This document shows, piece after piece, positions 53,055 to 62,981 of a stretch of 64,000 nt of DNA. The notes under the pieces were generated by a model. It saw only the letters and a list, made by a program, of their open reading frames with translations. It did not search any database and was not told where the DNA came from. This stretch comes from Mesostigma viride (taxonomy: Eukaryota > Streptophyta > Mesostigmatophyceae > Mesostigmatales > Mesostigmataceae). Each line of letters starts with the position of its first letter. The first letter of the stretch is position 1. Both the position numbers and the translations under genes were made by a program. The stretch is taken from contig RPFO01000225.1 in assembly GCA_009746045.1 (NCBI GenBank), positions 1,420,590-1,484,589 on the forward strand. The letters are read 5' to 3'.

Positions 53055-54724
53055 ATGGCGGCAGGCGTGCCCCATTTGTGCACTAGATAACCTCGGATCT
53101 GTTCGAGCTCGGCCGCGGTCTTGGCGGTGCTGTAGATCAGGATCTCGCCGGTCCATCCGTCCCAGTTACGAGTGCTCCAATCTATATCCGCGCCAACACA
53201 GATCCTTCCTGGATTCTGTACCGCCGTACCTGTGTACGCCCCACCATCTCTACCATCAAATCTGGTAATGGACGTTTTTGGCGTGCTTCCTAGGTCACAC
53301 GACACTGCCATCACGTGCGCCCGGCCGTCGTAAAACTCTGCATTCGTGCAGATCGGTTGAGTGGCTCCGTCCGTACCCAAAAGCGCATAAAACTTGTAAT
53401 CGTCGCAGTTGTTGCAGATGCCCAGTCCGTAATTACTTTGAGCACCGACAACGAGGCCTTTCAAGCTACTACCTGACCCGCGAGGGTAAACACTCGGGGT
53501 GTTTGATTTTGCGACGACGATCATAGTATTTTGCGGACGACCCCAGAAAAACCCATCGCTCTGGAGCCCGTTACGCAAACTGTAACTGAATTGAAGAGAC
53601 TGCTTAGAATTTAAGCTAGTGTTGTCGATGGTCGGCGCATTGGTGGTGAAGCACAGTAAGTGCTGGGTCCCCTTCTTGTCTTTCATACCCCGTACCGAAG
53701 TCGTGGCGAGTGTGGTAAAATTTGTGTTGCTGTAGAGCGTCGAAGAGTCCGTTGGGTCGTACCACGCATACAGGGCCGAATCGGTGGCGGGGTTGTATGG
53801 GGTAAACGTGAACGATAGCGAGTTCGAAGCTGAGTTGCCGGTCCCGGACACTGTGTCTGTCGCGGCCCCTGCGCCGATGCTGAAGGACGTGGCGGAATTG
53901 GCCGTCGTCGCCGTCACGTTGAACGTGTACGACGCCCCGCTGCCTACCAAATTGGAAGCTGTCCCGTTTGTCACCGTGATGTCGCCCAATGCAAAACCGG
54001 TCACTGCTCGACTGAAAGTCGCCGTCGCGGATATGAAACTCCAGGCGGAAGTGGACCCCGCGGATGTCGACAGCGTGACGGTGGGCTGAGGGGAATACGT
54101 GAATGACAGTGTGTTGGAAGCCGCGTTGGCGGTTCCCATCGAAGCGTCCGCGACAACTCCAGCGCCCACATTGACACTCGTGGCGGTGTAAGCGGTCGTC
54201 GGCGTCACCTGGAAGGCGTACGACGTCCCGCTGCCGGTCAGGTTGGCGGCTGTCCCGTTTGTCACCGTGATATCGCCCAGAGAGAACCCCGTGACGGACC
54301 TGCTGAACGTGGCGGTCACGTCCACGGGTGTCGAGGATGGCGTCGAGCCCGCGGTCGTCGCGAGGGTCACCGTTGGAGGGGGTGAGTACGTGAAGACCAA
54401 TGGAGTCGAGGCTTTGTTCCGTGCACCCTTCAAGTTAACCACTACCCCTGCTCCGACGCCTACTGTAGTCGGCGAATATGCGGTCGTTGGCGTCACTTGG
54501 AAGGTGTACGACGCCCCGCTGCCCGTCAGGCTGGCGATGGCCCCGTTGACGATGATGATATCGTCTAAGGCGAACCCAGTGACCGGCTGGCTGAACGTCG
54601 CTGTAACTGTAATTGGAGACGCGCTAGGATACGTTCCGGTTGTGGTCGTTAATGTTATGGAAGGCGCGACGATGCGCTTTTTTTTATTAATCAAAGCAGG
54701 ACATACACCGTAATCGAAAGACAT
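53048..54724 (-). CDS. Ig-like repeat plus LamG/ConA-like protein (foreign island)
   Basis: 558 residues, intronless. After a short lysine stretch (INKKKR), three bacterial Ig-like repeats (about 21-110, 112-202, 204-294) share ATFS(Q/R)(P/S/A)VTGF(A/S)L(G/D)DI and GSG(A/T)SYTF. A LamG/concanavalin-like domain (about 310-558) follows with SALYAWYDPTDSSTLYS, GRAHVMAVSCDL and the end EQIRGYLVHKWGTP. Such proteins occur as bacterial surface proteins and in giant-virus virions. No signal peptide is visible. Element C inserted in the last codons: the original end ...PAAIPA-stop (stop at 51019-51021) became ...PAAIN-stop, so the protein is virtually intact. Confidence 0.8.
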   Translation of the reverse strand: MSFDYGVCPALINKKKRIVAPSITLTTTTGTYPSASPITVTATFSQPVTGFALDDIIIVNGAIASLTGSGASYTFQVTPTTAYSPTTVGVGAGVVVNLKGARNKASTPLVFTYSPPPTVTLATTAGSTPSSTPVDVTATFSRSVTGFSLGDITVTNGTAANLTGSGTSYAFQVTPTTAYTATSVNVGAGVVADASMGTANAASNTLSFTYSPQPTVTLSTSAGSTSAWSFISATATFSRAVTGFALGDITVTNGTASNLVGSGASYTFNVTATTANSATSFSIGAGAATDTVSGTGNSASNSLSFTFTPYNPATDSALYAWYDPTDSSTLYSNTNFTTLATTSVRGMKDKKGTQHLLCFTTNAPTIDNTSLNSKQSLQFSYSLRNGLQSDGFFWGRPQNTMIVVAKSNTPSVYPRGSGSSLKGLVVGAQSNYGLGICNNCDDYKFYALLGTDGATQPICTNAEFYDGRAHVMAVSCDLGSTPKTSITRFDGRDGGAYTGTAVQNPGRICVGADIDWSTRNWDGWTGEILIYSTAKTAAELEQIRGYLVHKWGTPAAIN

Positions 54725-54750
54725 GCTGCTGACATACTACAAAACCAACA

Positions 54751-54921
54751 CTATTTTTTTGAGGTTGGTAACGGGTACTGAAATCTCGGCTCCATCAACG
54801 GGCCTTTCCTAGCCGGCAATCCAGTCGCCAGACCTTTATCAACCATCGCAGGAGTGTCGAAGATCAAGGTGACTCTACTAAACGGATTCGCTGCGTATCT
54901 CGGATCCTTAAGGTATTCCAT
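54751..54921 (-). CDS. Small hypothetical protein, 56 residues (foreign island)
   Basis: MEYLKDPRYAANPFSRVTLI to the basic end YPLPTSKK, with an in-frame TAG just upstream. It ends 26 bp before the start of the Ig/LamG gene on the same strand, consistent with a compact cluster. No family recognised; it could be a remnant of a larger gene. Confidence 0.5.
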   Translation of the reverse strand: MEYLKDPRYAANPFSRVTLIFDTPAMVDKGLATGLPARKGPLMEPRFQYPLPTSKK

Positions 54922-54964
54922 CGGGCGCTATACAGTTACAATCAGAGATTATTACACTAGGAGT

Positions 54965-55460
54965 TAATTTTACGGGGCGTAAACGCCCCGGTTGAGGTTA
55001 CCGGGGCGGTTACTGGCCAGTAACCATGTACGTTTCAGGTTACCGGCCAGGTTACCGGCCGGTAACCTTAAACGCGACAGACTAAATACCGGCCGGTAAT
55101 GGTTACCGGGCGGTAATAGTTACCGGAACGTTTACTGGGCGGTAACTTTTACCGGAGCCGTAACCATGCCCGTAACCTATCTGGGTTACGGTCATGGTTA
55201 CGGCCCAAGTAGAAGTTACCGGGCGGTAAACTGGCATGGTTACGGGACCAGTTCTGAGAACCGGGATGGGTTACCGGCATGGTTACGGGACCAGTTCTGA
55301 TAACCGGGCCTGGCTACTGGCCTGGTTACGGGTCCGTCAACCGTCCCGTAACCTGCAGTAGTTACGGCCCAGTAGTTGACCCTGGCTACTGCGGTGGTTA
55401 TGGGGCCGGTTATGCCCCAGTAATAATAGTAACCCATGCCTACAACGCAGCCTGTCCGGG
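54965..55460. repeat. Array of imperfect GGTTACCGG palindromes
   Basis: Many irregular copies of GGTTACCGGCCGGTAACC-type palindromes and variants (GGTTACGGGACCAGTTC, GGTAACTTTTACCGG). They can form alternative hairpins throughout. The array marks the end of the foreign island. Confidence 0.85.
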
Positions 55461-55940
55461 TTATGGCCCCGAATTCTAAAATGCATTGACCCCGGCTATG
55501 GTGAGTGGCTTGCATGATATGTTGCTTTTCAAGATGCATTTTTGAATTAGGCATTTCATTAAAATGTTTAAGAAGTCATTAATAATCAATTGCACGAATC
55601 ACTTCCATCCGATGTTGTCAACGTGGGCTTCATGATGAAATCGTGGAGATGACGCACATGAAGTTCACGGAACATCTTAGGTAATAAATCAAGCCGTTAC
55701 GGCAGTAGAACCTTGGCCGATGAGGGTGGCGTCTTGAAGCTGTTGTCACCCTCAAGTCCGCTCGGCCAGGGGTAATCGCCCATGTTGATTTGAAAGGTAC
55801 CGCCGTCCATATGGCGGCTCCGCTTTTGGTGCGAGTTGACCAACTTCCCGTCTTAATCATTCCGGATTGCCTGCAGTTCATTCCGCCTTTGTCCAAGTAA
55901 GACAGCAACTGTCACGCACTCATAGAAAACGCAAAATGCC

Positions 55941-56173
55941 CCGAATGCAGTTACGGCCATACGGTAGCGAGGAATAGCAGTTGAAATTTCTAGTACACAG
56001 GCAACTAGTAAGAAAAGGGACGATGCGTGCACCACCACCAATACGTACGTGCATCCCTCTCTTGAAAATGACAGCATCTTCCATGCCGTCCAAGAAAAAC
56101 GCAACGTATTTAACATGAACCCGAATGCAGTTACGGTCGTAGAGTAGTGAGGACTGGCAGCTGAAAGTTCTAG
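55941..56173 (-). other. Candidate duplicated exons
   Basis: A 53-bp segment occurs at 55941-55993 and 56121-56173 (180 bp apart). On the minus strand both follow a CTAG acceptor and encode similar peptides in the same phase: LSAASPHYSTTVTAFGF and ISTAIPRYRMAVTAFGA. The second continues CVFYECVTVAVLLGQRRNEL to a stop. They could be alternative terminal exons of a membrane-protein gene. No family recognised. Confidence 0.4.
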
Positions 56174-56214
56174 TTGATGGGCTGAGAATAAGGAAAAAAA
56201 TGATGCGTGCACTC

Positions 56215-57450
56215 ACCTACCCTATTACGTCCCTCCCATGGCGAGGAACCAGCAAAACCACCCACATACCCTGTTGTGTCCCTCCCTTGACAAGGAACAA
56301 GCACGTGCACATGCCCCACCCCACATGCATGCCTCCCTTGACAAGAATCGAACGGGCACGTGCACCCACCTACCCTATGTGCACCCCTCCTTTGACAAGG
56401 AACAAGCACGTGCACGTGCCTACCCCACATGCATGCCTCCCTTGACAAGAATCGAACGAGCACGTGCACCCACCCACCCTGTGTGCACCCCTCCTTTGAC
56501 AAGGAACAAGCACGTGAACTCACCTACACTACGCGCGTCCCTCCCTTGACAAGGAATAGGCACGTGCACATGCCTACCCCACATCCATGCCTCCCCTGAC
56601 CAGTAACAAGCACGTGCACCCACCTACCCTACGTGCATCCCTCCTGTGACATGGAACAAGCACGTGCACCCACCAACCCTATGTACGTGCCTCTTGACAA
56701 GCAACAAGCACGTGCACCCACCTACCCTAAGTGCCCCCCTCCTTCGACAAGGAACAAGCATGTGCACTCACCTACCGTACGTGAATCCCTCCCTTGGCAA
56801 GGACCAAGCACGTGCACCCACCTACCCGATGTCCGCCCCTCCCTTGATAAGGTACAAGCATGCCCACCCACCTACCCTACCTGCATCCCTCCCTTGACAT
56901 GGAACAACCATGTGCACATTCCTACTCCACATGCCCCCCTCCTTTGACAAGGAACAAGCATGTGCACTCATCTACCGCACGTGCATCCCTCCCTTGACAA
57001 GGAACAAGCAAGCCCACCCACCTACCCTACCTGCATCCCTCCCTTGACATGAAACAAGCACGTGCACATGCCTACCCCACATGCATGCCTCCCTTGACAA
57101 GGAACGAGCACGTGCACCCACCCACCCTGTGTGCACCCCTCCTTTGACAAGGAACAAGCACATGAACTCACCTACACTACGTGCGTCCCTCCCTTGACAA
57201 GGAATAAGCACGTGCACATGCCTACCCCACATCCATGCCTCCCCTGACCAGTAACAAGCACGTGCACTCACCTACCCTACGTATGTGCCTCTTGACAAGG
57301 ACCAAGCTCGTGCACCCACCTACCATACGTGAATCCCTCCCTTGACAAGGTACACGCATGCCCACCAACCTACCCTACGTGGGCCCCTCCCTTGATAAGG
57401 TACAAGCATGACCAGCCACCTACCCCGCGAGCCTCCCTACTTTGACAAGG
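56215..57450. repeat. 48- to 50-bp minisatellite, about 25 units
   Basis: Units read CACGTGCACCCACCTACCCT, ACGTGCATCCCTCCCTTGAC, AAGGAACAAG, with variants. On the minus strand each unit contains AGGGTAGGTG, a 5' splice-site-like string. The array starts next to the candidate exon whose end (AGAGGGATGCACGTACGT) resembles the unit. Confidence 0.92.
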
Positions 57451-57682
57451 AACAAGCATGTGGGCCCGCTAGCATGGCAGCAAGGAAGACATTACCCTAA
57501 CATGGCATGGCCAAAGCAAAAGAGACAGAGAAGTCAATGGAGAGAGAGCTCCTAAGAACTCCTAGTAAAATTGGAAACCATGGAGGGCAAAAAACGTTCA
57601 ACAACTTACGATGGGCATCGGCACATACAGAGAAGCCCAGGTGTGCCAGGTGTAAAATAAGCGAGATTGAAGTGTCGCCTAC

Positions 57683-57761
57683 CTCGTGGGAGACTTTTGG
57701 TATCTGGTAAACAATGAAAGCGAGTGGAAAGATGGACAACGTGAAAATAACATACAATCCA
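57683..57761 (-). other. Candidate membrane-segment exon
   Basis: Bounded by TGCATTGCAG and GTAGGCG, the 79 nt encode GLYVIFTLSIFPLAFIVYQI PKVSHE, one hydrophobic segment. It may belong to the same minus-strand gene as the duplicated exons beyond the minisatellite. 57,762-58,490 shows nothing recognised. Confidence 0.4.
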
Positions 57762-58490
57762 CTGCAATGCATGCAAAGAGGACAGAATCAGTAATAAAGC
57801 GCGCTGCATTCAGGCAGCGCTGAGCAATTGAACGGTGAACAATTTAATCCGGAACGAATTGTCTACGCGACTCGATGCGACTAAACGTGGCATGCATACG
57901 CGGTCGCTGACTGAAGACATTGTGTACCTGGCTCAGCAAGGTGCGCTTGCAGCCGCTTTCTTAAATATGCCGCAGGCGCACGATGTAACGAATTGAAGTT
58001 TGCATGTAGTAACAAAGGCAAGAAAAGCGGTGTAGCTGGCTACCGACTACGCCATAGTAAGCTGTATCGGAGTTGGCGCTGCCGATGGCTGGAAACGGAT
58101 GACCGAATCATGCTAAACTGGGGCTCCAAAAGGGCTTGTCATGCATCCTAGTGCGCCTTTTGCTTTTTTTTCTTCAAGCATCGTGAGCATGCGGGTTTAG
58201 GGGGGCGCTTATTCTTGCACCACTATCAGTCGGCTGGACTGCAATCGGCATAGCCAGCGCAAGGTGATGCAAGGGCAGGCAAACTTTACCAGCTCGTTCA
58301 AGGCTCGTTGATGAAATTCAAACATCTAGGCGGCGCGTCTGCAACGGCTCATCGCAATTCGAATTCGCAAGCAGAACCCTCGTTACACGTGGCGCATGCA
58401 GAGATCTGCTTCGGGCGGCTTGGCGTATCTCACTGCGTCGTGACTCGAGTACATAGTCAGCCTAGTTAGTACTCTGGGGGCCTCGAGTTC

Positions 58491-59069
58491 GGCAGTCCCC
58501 TATTCGGAAATCCCGGATCATATGTACTCCACACTATGTACTCTTGGAGTACATAGTGTGCCACCCTATGTACTCTTGGAGTACATAGTGTGGATTACAT
58601 AGGTAGTCACTCCTTCCTATGTAATACGGGCGTGTCTCACCGCGTCGGCAGTCCCCTACTCGGAAATCCCGGATCATATGTACTCCACACTATGTACTCT
58701 TGGAGTACATAGTGTGCCACCCTATGTACTCTTGGAGTACATAGTGTGGAGTACATAGTCACTCCTTCCTATGTAATACGGGCGTGTCTCACCGCGTCGG
58801 CAGTCCCCTATTCGGAAATCCCGGATCATATGTACTCCACACTATGTACTCTTGGAGTACATAGTGTGCCACCCTATGTACTCTTGGAGTACATAGTCAC
58901 TCCTTCCTATGTAATACGGGCGTGTCTCACCGCGTCGGCAGTCCCCTATTCGGAAATCCCGGATCATATGTACTCCACACTATGTACTCTTGGAGTACAT
59001 AGCGTGCCACCCTATGTACTCTTGGAGTACATAGTGTGGAGTACATAGTCACTCCTTCCTATGTAATAC
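58491..59069. repeat. Four about-150-bp repeats full of hairpins
   Basis: Units start GGCAGTCCCCTATTCGG at 58491, 58647, 58799 and 58937. Each contains two or three CACTATGTACTCTTGGAGTA-type palindromes (arms up to 13 bp, loop CTTGG). Frames here are artefacts. Confidence 0.92.
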
Positions 59070-59200
59070 CGGTGTAATCATGCGTAATCATGCGTAATCA
59101 TGCGTAATCATGCGTAATCATGCGTAATCATGCGTAATCATGCGTAATCATGCGTAATCATCAGAGTAATCATCAGAGTAATCATCAGAGTAATCATCGT
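59070..59200. repeat. GTAATCATGC and GTAATCATCAGA short tandem repeats
   Basis: About eight 10-bp units followed by three 12-bp variants. Confidence 0.95.
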
Positions 59201-59223
59201 CCAGACAAGCTGCACTCATGCCC

Positions 59224-59691
59224 CTAAGACCCTAACTTACACAAGATGGCGATGGTCGTCGCCGGCAGCTCGACAAGTTCAGGGCAGCACGAAATAAGAC
59301 AGGCAAGCCGACGCTGGCGCTCATCCCAATGAGGCCATTCATCCGAAGCAGCCTCCATAACCTGGCCGCTCTTAGGGTGGCGAATCGGGGCGTCGTTGTC
59401 GTTGCGGAGCTTCAGCACGCTTGTCACAGCGGCGTCATTGTAGGCGAGTAAGGTATCGATGTCTGCCAGGCTCAAACGCTGGCCTGGCATGTAGAATGAG
59501 GAAGAAATGGCGTCCGGCAAGGAGGTTTCAGCAGCTATCGGAGTTGCTTCCGAAGTTGCTTCCGAAGTCTTGGATCGCTTGTTAGCGGCGTTCTTGGCGA
59601 CGACAATGTCGTGGGCGATTTTGTTTGCAGCAATCTGGGCATCAATAGAATCGGCGGCAAGAGCTGAAGAAGTTGTGCTCCCGAGTGGCAT
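59224..59691 (-). CDS. Hypothetical protein, 155 residues
   Basis: MPLGSTTSSALAADSIDAQI start, Ala-rich helix, SKTSEATSEATPIAAETS repeat, then RLSLADIDTLLAYNDAAVTS and a Cys-containing end (LISCCPELVELPATTIAILC). Composition is protein-like, but no family is recognised. It may belong to the retroelement neighbourhood. Confidence 0.4.
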   Translation of the reverse strand: MPLGSTTSSALAADSIDAQIAANKIAHDIVVAKNAANKRSKTSEATSEATPIAAETSLPDAISSSFYMPGQRLSLADIDTLLAYNDAAVTSVLKLRNDNDAPIRHPKSGQVMEAASDEWPHWDERQRRLACLISCCPELVELPATTIAILCKLGS

Positions 59692-59849
59692 CTATCCGCT
59701 GGCCGGTAGTCGCCGGCCTGGGCGCCTAGTCAGGTGGGCATCAAAGATTGGTGTCTAGATGCTAGTCGGTGCCTAAGCAAGGTACGGAAGCCAGTGCGCG
59801 CCGGGACGGTCAGAGAACCGTCGCCCTCGGTAGCACAGATCCGCTGAGT

Positions 59850-59945
59850 GCCGGTAGTCTCGGGTTAGAGGCTCGAGCATGCACTATCGGGTAGCCTACC
59901 GGTAGTCTCGGGTTAGAGGCTCGAGCATGCCTTATCGGTTAGCGC
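59850..59945. repeat. 50-bp tandem pair upstream of the copia-like element
   Basis: CCGGTAGTCTCGGGTTAGAG and GCTCGAGCATGC occur twice (about 59,851 and 59,901). Could lie in a leader or LTR; no matching LTR is seen at the 3' side. Confidence 0.8.
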
Positions 59946-60145
59946 CGCGCCGCTGAGCTCCTTGCGGCCTGGCCAGCTGCAAGGGTTCAATAGCAATCAG
60001 TGGCGGCTGCGGGCTCAGCCTCCCACAATCGGTTCCCCAAACAACAAAAATCCCGTCTCCATCGCCGGCGTGCTAGCCAGCGGTGAAGGGCGTTCAACTT
60101 GTATTCACAACAGTCAACATTACCGTTGACCATTTTTCTGGGCTC

Positions 60146-61351
60146 ATGGCGCGTGGCGCGGAGCGAACGCAAGCTGCAACCCAGGACCAGGGAACGCAAG
60201 CATCAACTCCGGCGGATGGGAGTGGCGCAGCCACCGTGGCGACTGAGCCAGCTGGGGGCTCGGTCAGCACAGCTCCGGGGCAGCAGTCAGCACCAACTGC
60301 CCGGAAAGTTTTCAAGAAAGAAGAGCTGCCAAGTAAGCTGCCAGAAATTCTGACGCCGTCCGCCGTGGAGGAGTTTATTAACAGCCTGGGCGAGCTCCGG
60401 CAGGACTACAACGAACTGTCCGACGCAGTTTTCCTCACCAAGCTGCGCCGGTCAGAGGTATGCAACGAGTCTACGGGTAATGCGGACGTGCGCGGGGTCA
60501 TTATCAACGCCAGCAAAGAGGCGTGGACCTGGCCCGACACAGTGAAGGCCCTGCAAGAGGTGCTTGACACCTCAAGCTTTCCTGACGAGGAAAAGGAGGG
60601 GCAGGCGCTGGTGCGCAACCTGTCGCTTGACCCGAACTACCTCAGCTCGGACATGGCCAGATTCGCGGCCCAGGTCCGGAGCAAGGGTGTCTTGAAGCAC
60701 ATGAGTAGCGAATATTTACTCAGCGCAGTTCTGGATGCGCTGGGGCTGACGCCAGAGAGCCGTGCCAATGTCAAGGCCGGTCTCGGCATGAAAATTGCGC
60801 TAGCTTCTTCCGTGGTAGTGGGCACCCCGGACGACCAGAAACGGTTCAACGCAGCCATGGCGCACCTCCGAGAGATGTTCAAGGACCGGGGCGGCCCCAG
60901 GCGTAACAACAAGCTGCCGACAGTTGCTCAGGTAAACCCTGTGCCTGCCTCGACCCCGCCAGCAGCTTCTCTGTCGGACTTGACCACTCTTGTTACCCAG
61001 CTGTCCACGACGGTGGCCGACAACGTGGTGCGAATGTTGGGTGGCAAACGCCGAGCTCGCGGTGGTCGGCACAACCAGAACGCGTCCAGCAAACGCGGGC
61101 CGGGAGGCGGTCAGGGCAAGCAGCCTCGACAGGAGGGCGGCGCTGGCAGGCAGCAACAGCAGCAGGGTGGCGTCCCCAAGGAGAAGGTCGTCTGCGAGCG
61201 GTGCACCGGCGTGGGGCACACCGAGGCCAACTGCACGCTGCGGCTGGACCTCGGCAAGGCGACTCGAGTGTGCCGGCGCTGCTGGGCGGTTCGGCTTCCT
61301 GGACACGACCCCAACACATGCCGCGCCCCACGGCCAGCCATGCCCAAGTGA
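60146..61351 (+). CDS. Copia-like Gag with zinc knuckle
   Basis: Nucleocapsid-type protein. MARGAERTQAATQDQ is the likely start (an upstream in-frame extension to 60,083 exists). An alpha-helical capsid-like region (LPSKLPEILTPSAVEEFINS, VKALQEVLDTSSFPDEEKEG) follows, then a basic Gln/Gly tract (RRARGGRHNQNASSKRG) and a CCHC knuckle CERCTGVGHTEANC. A second Cys/His cluster CRRCWAVRLPGHDPNTC precedes the stop UGA. About 402 residues from this start. Confidence 0.78.
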   Translation: MARGAERTQAATQDQGTQASTPADGSGAATVATEPAGGSVSTAPGQQSAPTARKVFKKEELPSKLPEILTPSAVEEFINSLGELRQDYNELSDAVFLTKLRRSEVCNESTGNADVRGVIINASKEAWTWPDTVKALQEVLDTSSFPDEEKEGQALVRNLSLDPNYLSSDMARFAAQVRSKGVLKHMSSEYLLSAVLDALGLTPESRANVKAGLGMKIALASSVVVGTPDDQKRFNAAMAHLREMFKDRGGPRRNNKLPTVAQVNPVPASTPPAASLSDLTTLVTQLSTTVADNVVRMLGGKRRARGGRHNQNASSKRGPGGGQGKQPRQEGGAGRQQQQQGGVPKEKVVCERCTGVGHTEANCTLRLDLGKATRVCRRCWAVRLPGHDPNTCRAPRPAMPK

Positions 61352-62981
61352 CGTCATAGAGGTGATGTGTGTCGCGGTGAGTCGGCTAGGCGTGAGGATG
61401 CTGTGCCTTGTAGTCCTAATGTTCCCACGTCCGTGGTTCAGAATGGAAGTGCAAGTGCTGCAGCTGATCAGGAGTGCGTGCCCAGCGTGGTCGCAATAGA
61501 GCCTGAACACGCCCTTCCGGAGCTCACCCCTTCAGGTGAGATAGTGCCGGCAGATGCCGAGGTAGCCCCTCACGTAGACGTGGAGTTGGGTCGCCGCCTC
61601 AGTAAGGCCTCACTAGAGCACATTGCCGACAGGAATGCACATGCAGAGAGCTTGGCGGGGCAGGTGCCTAGCATAGAAGGGGATGGCACCACCCCCACGG
61701 CCATAGGATTGCGGATGCTTGCTCACCAGATTCACCTTGCGGTGGGTCATGTGGCGGGGCAAACGCTAGACTGGGCGACTAGGCTTATGGGGGCGCCGGG
61801 GTTGAAGGTCGCTCAGGCGGAGTTAGAGGAGTGCCACGCATGCGCAAGTGTCCGGAAGAAGCGTAGGCGCTGGCATGCTAAGACTCCTTCCCCGTACCGG
61901 GGGAGGTTAGTGGGGGATGTCATGCATTTGGAGGAGGGGGACTATTATTTGGTCTTGATGGATCGCTATACCAAGTTCCTAGCCATCGAGCCCCTGCCAA
62001 GCATGGTAGAGGAGTCCTTGTGGCGGGGGCTGCGCATTGCCATGTCTCACTTCTTTCCCATTTCTGAGGTCATGTTGGACCAACAATTTGATTGCATTGT
62101 GGGGCGGGAGGGCTGTGAGATGGTGGTTATTGCTGGGCGGCAGGACCATGGCAACTTGGGGCTGATTGATAGGCACATCAGCAGCGTAAAGGGCATGGCA
62201 GCCAAGCAGCAGGCCAGCGGGTTAGGATTCAAGCCCGCGGGGCAGCCTTATGCACAACGCGCGCTGTGGTGCCGCTTGCTCATGGACAAGTACAACAGCC
62301 AGGTGCTTTTCAAGCTGCCCCAGGGACTAGGTCTTATTACCGCGCGGGGGCTGCAGTCGGGCATTTACCCTCCGGACGTGGCAGACCATTGGGAGGCCCA
62401 CCTCGCTACCACCGCTGAGGTTAGGCGGCAGTTAGACCGCACCCAGCCTGACTTGTCGCAGGAGTGGGAGCTGGGGGAGTTGGTCTTGTTTCACAAGGAG
62501 AATTCCTTTGGCAAGCGGGGGCAGATGCAAGGGCCAGGCATGGTGGTGGATTTGGACTGGGTGCATAGGCGGGTGAAGGTGCACTGGGAGCATAGGGACT
62601 ATCTCATCCCGTGGGATAAGGTGTATCGGTACAAGGCGTCCGATGCCCAGGTCCAGGCGGCCAAGGAGCACAGCCGCCAGCTCGGTTGGGATGTGGATAG
62701 CCGGCCGGCCAAGCGGGCCCGGCTGGAACCTGTCCTACCCACCCCACTTGGGGTGGCTGTGCATGATGCGCTTGTTGCCCACCCCCCTGCAGGCGCCGCG
62801 CCGGAGCAAGTCCCCGGGGTCGACGCGGGGGCGCTACCTCAGCCCCTCCCCGCGACCCCAGCAGCGCCCACCGTGGCGGCGCCGGACACATCGTCAGGCG
62901 CGGGCGTGGGCTCCCAGCTGGCCCACGTCCTCCGACAGCTGCTCAAGGCGGACAAGCTCAAGGCGGCGGCAGCGGGGGGTG
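61352..62981 (+). CDS. Copia-like integrase (in-frame continuation of Gag after UGA)
   Basis: Zinc-binding HHCC: HLAVGH and CHAC. Catalytic core: first Asp in GDVMHLEEG, then LMDRYTKFLAIEPL. Second Asp is in MLDQQFD. At the place of the usual Glu (ER) the sequence has GLIDRHISS, i.e. Asp, and spacing is shorter than DD35E. C-terminal domain ELGELVLFHKENSFGKRGQM, VKVHWEHRDYLIPWDKVYRY. It joins to RNase H by a shift in a G6 run near 62,976-62,981. No ATG is needed if UGA (context UGA-C) is read through; otherwise a GTG/ATG restart would be required. Confidence 0.75.

Noticed and set aside
53784-54713. Plus-strand frames over the Ig/LamG gene
   Set aside because: Antisense shadows of the Ig repeats.
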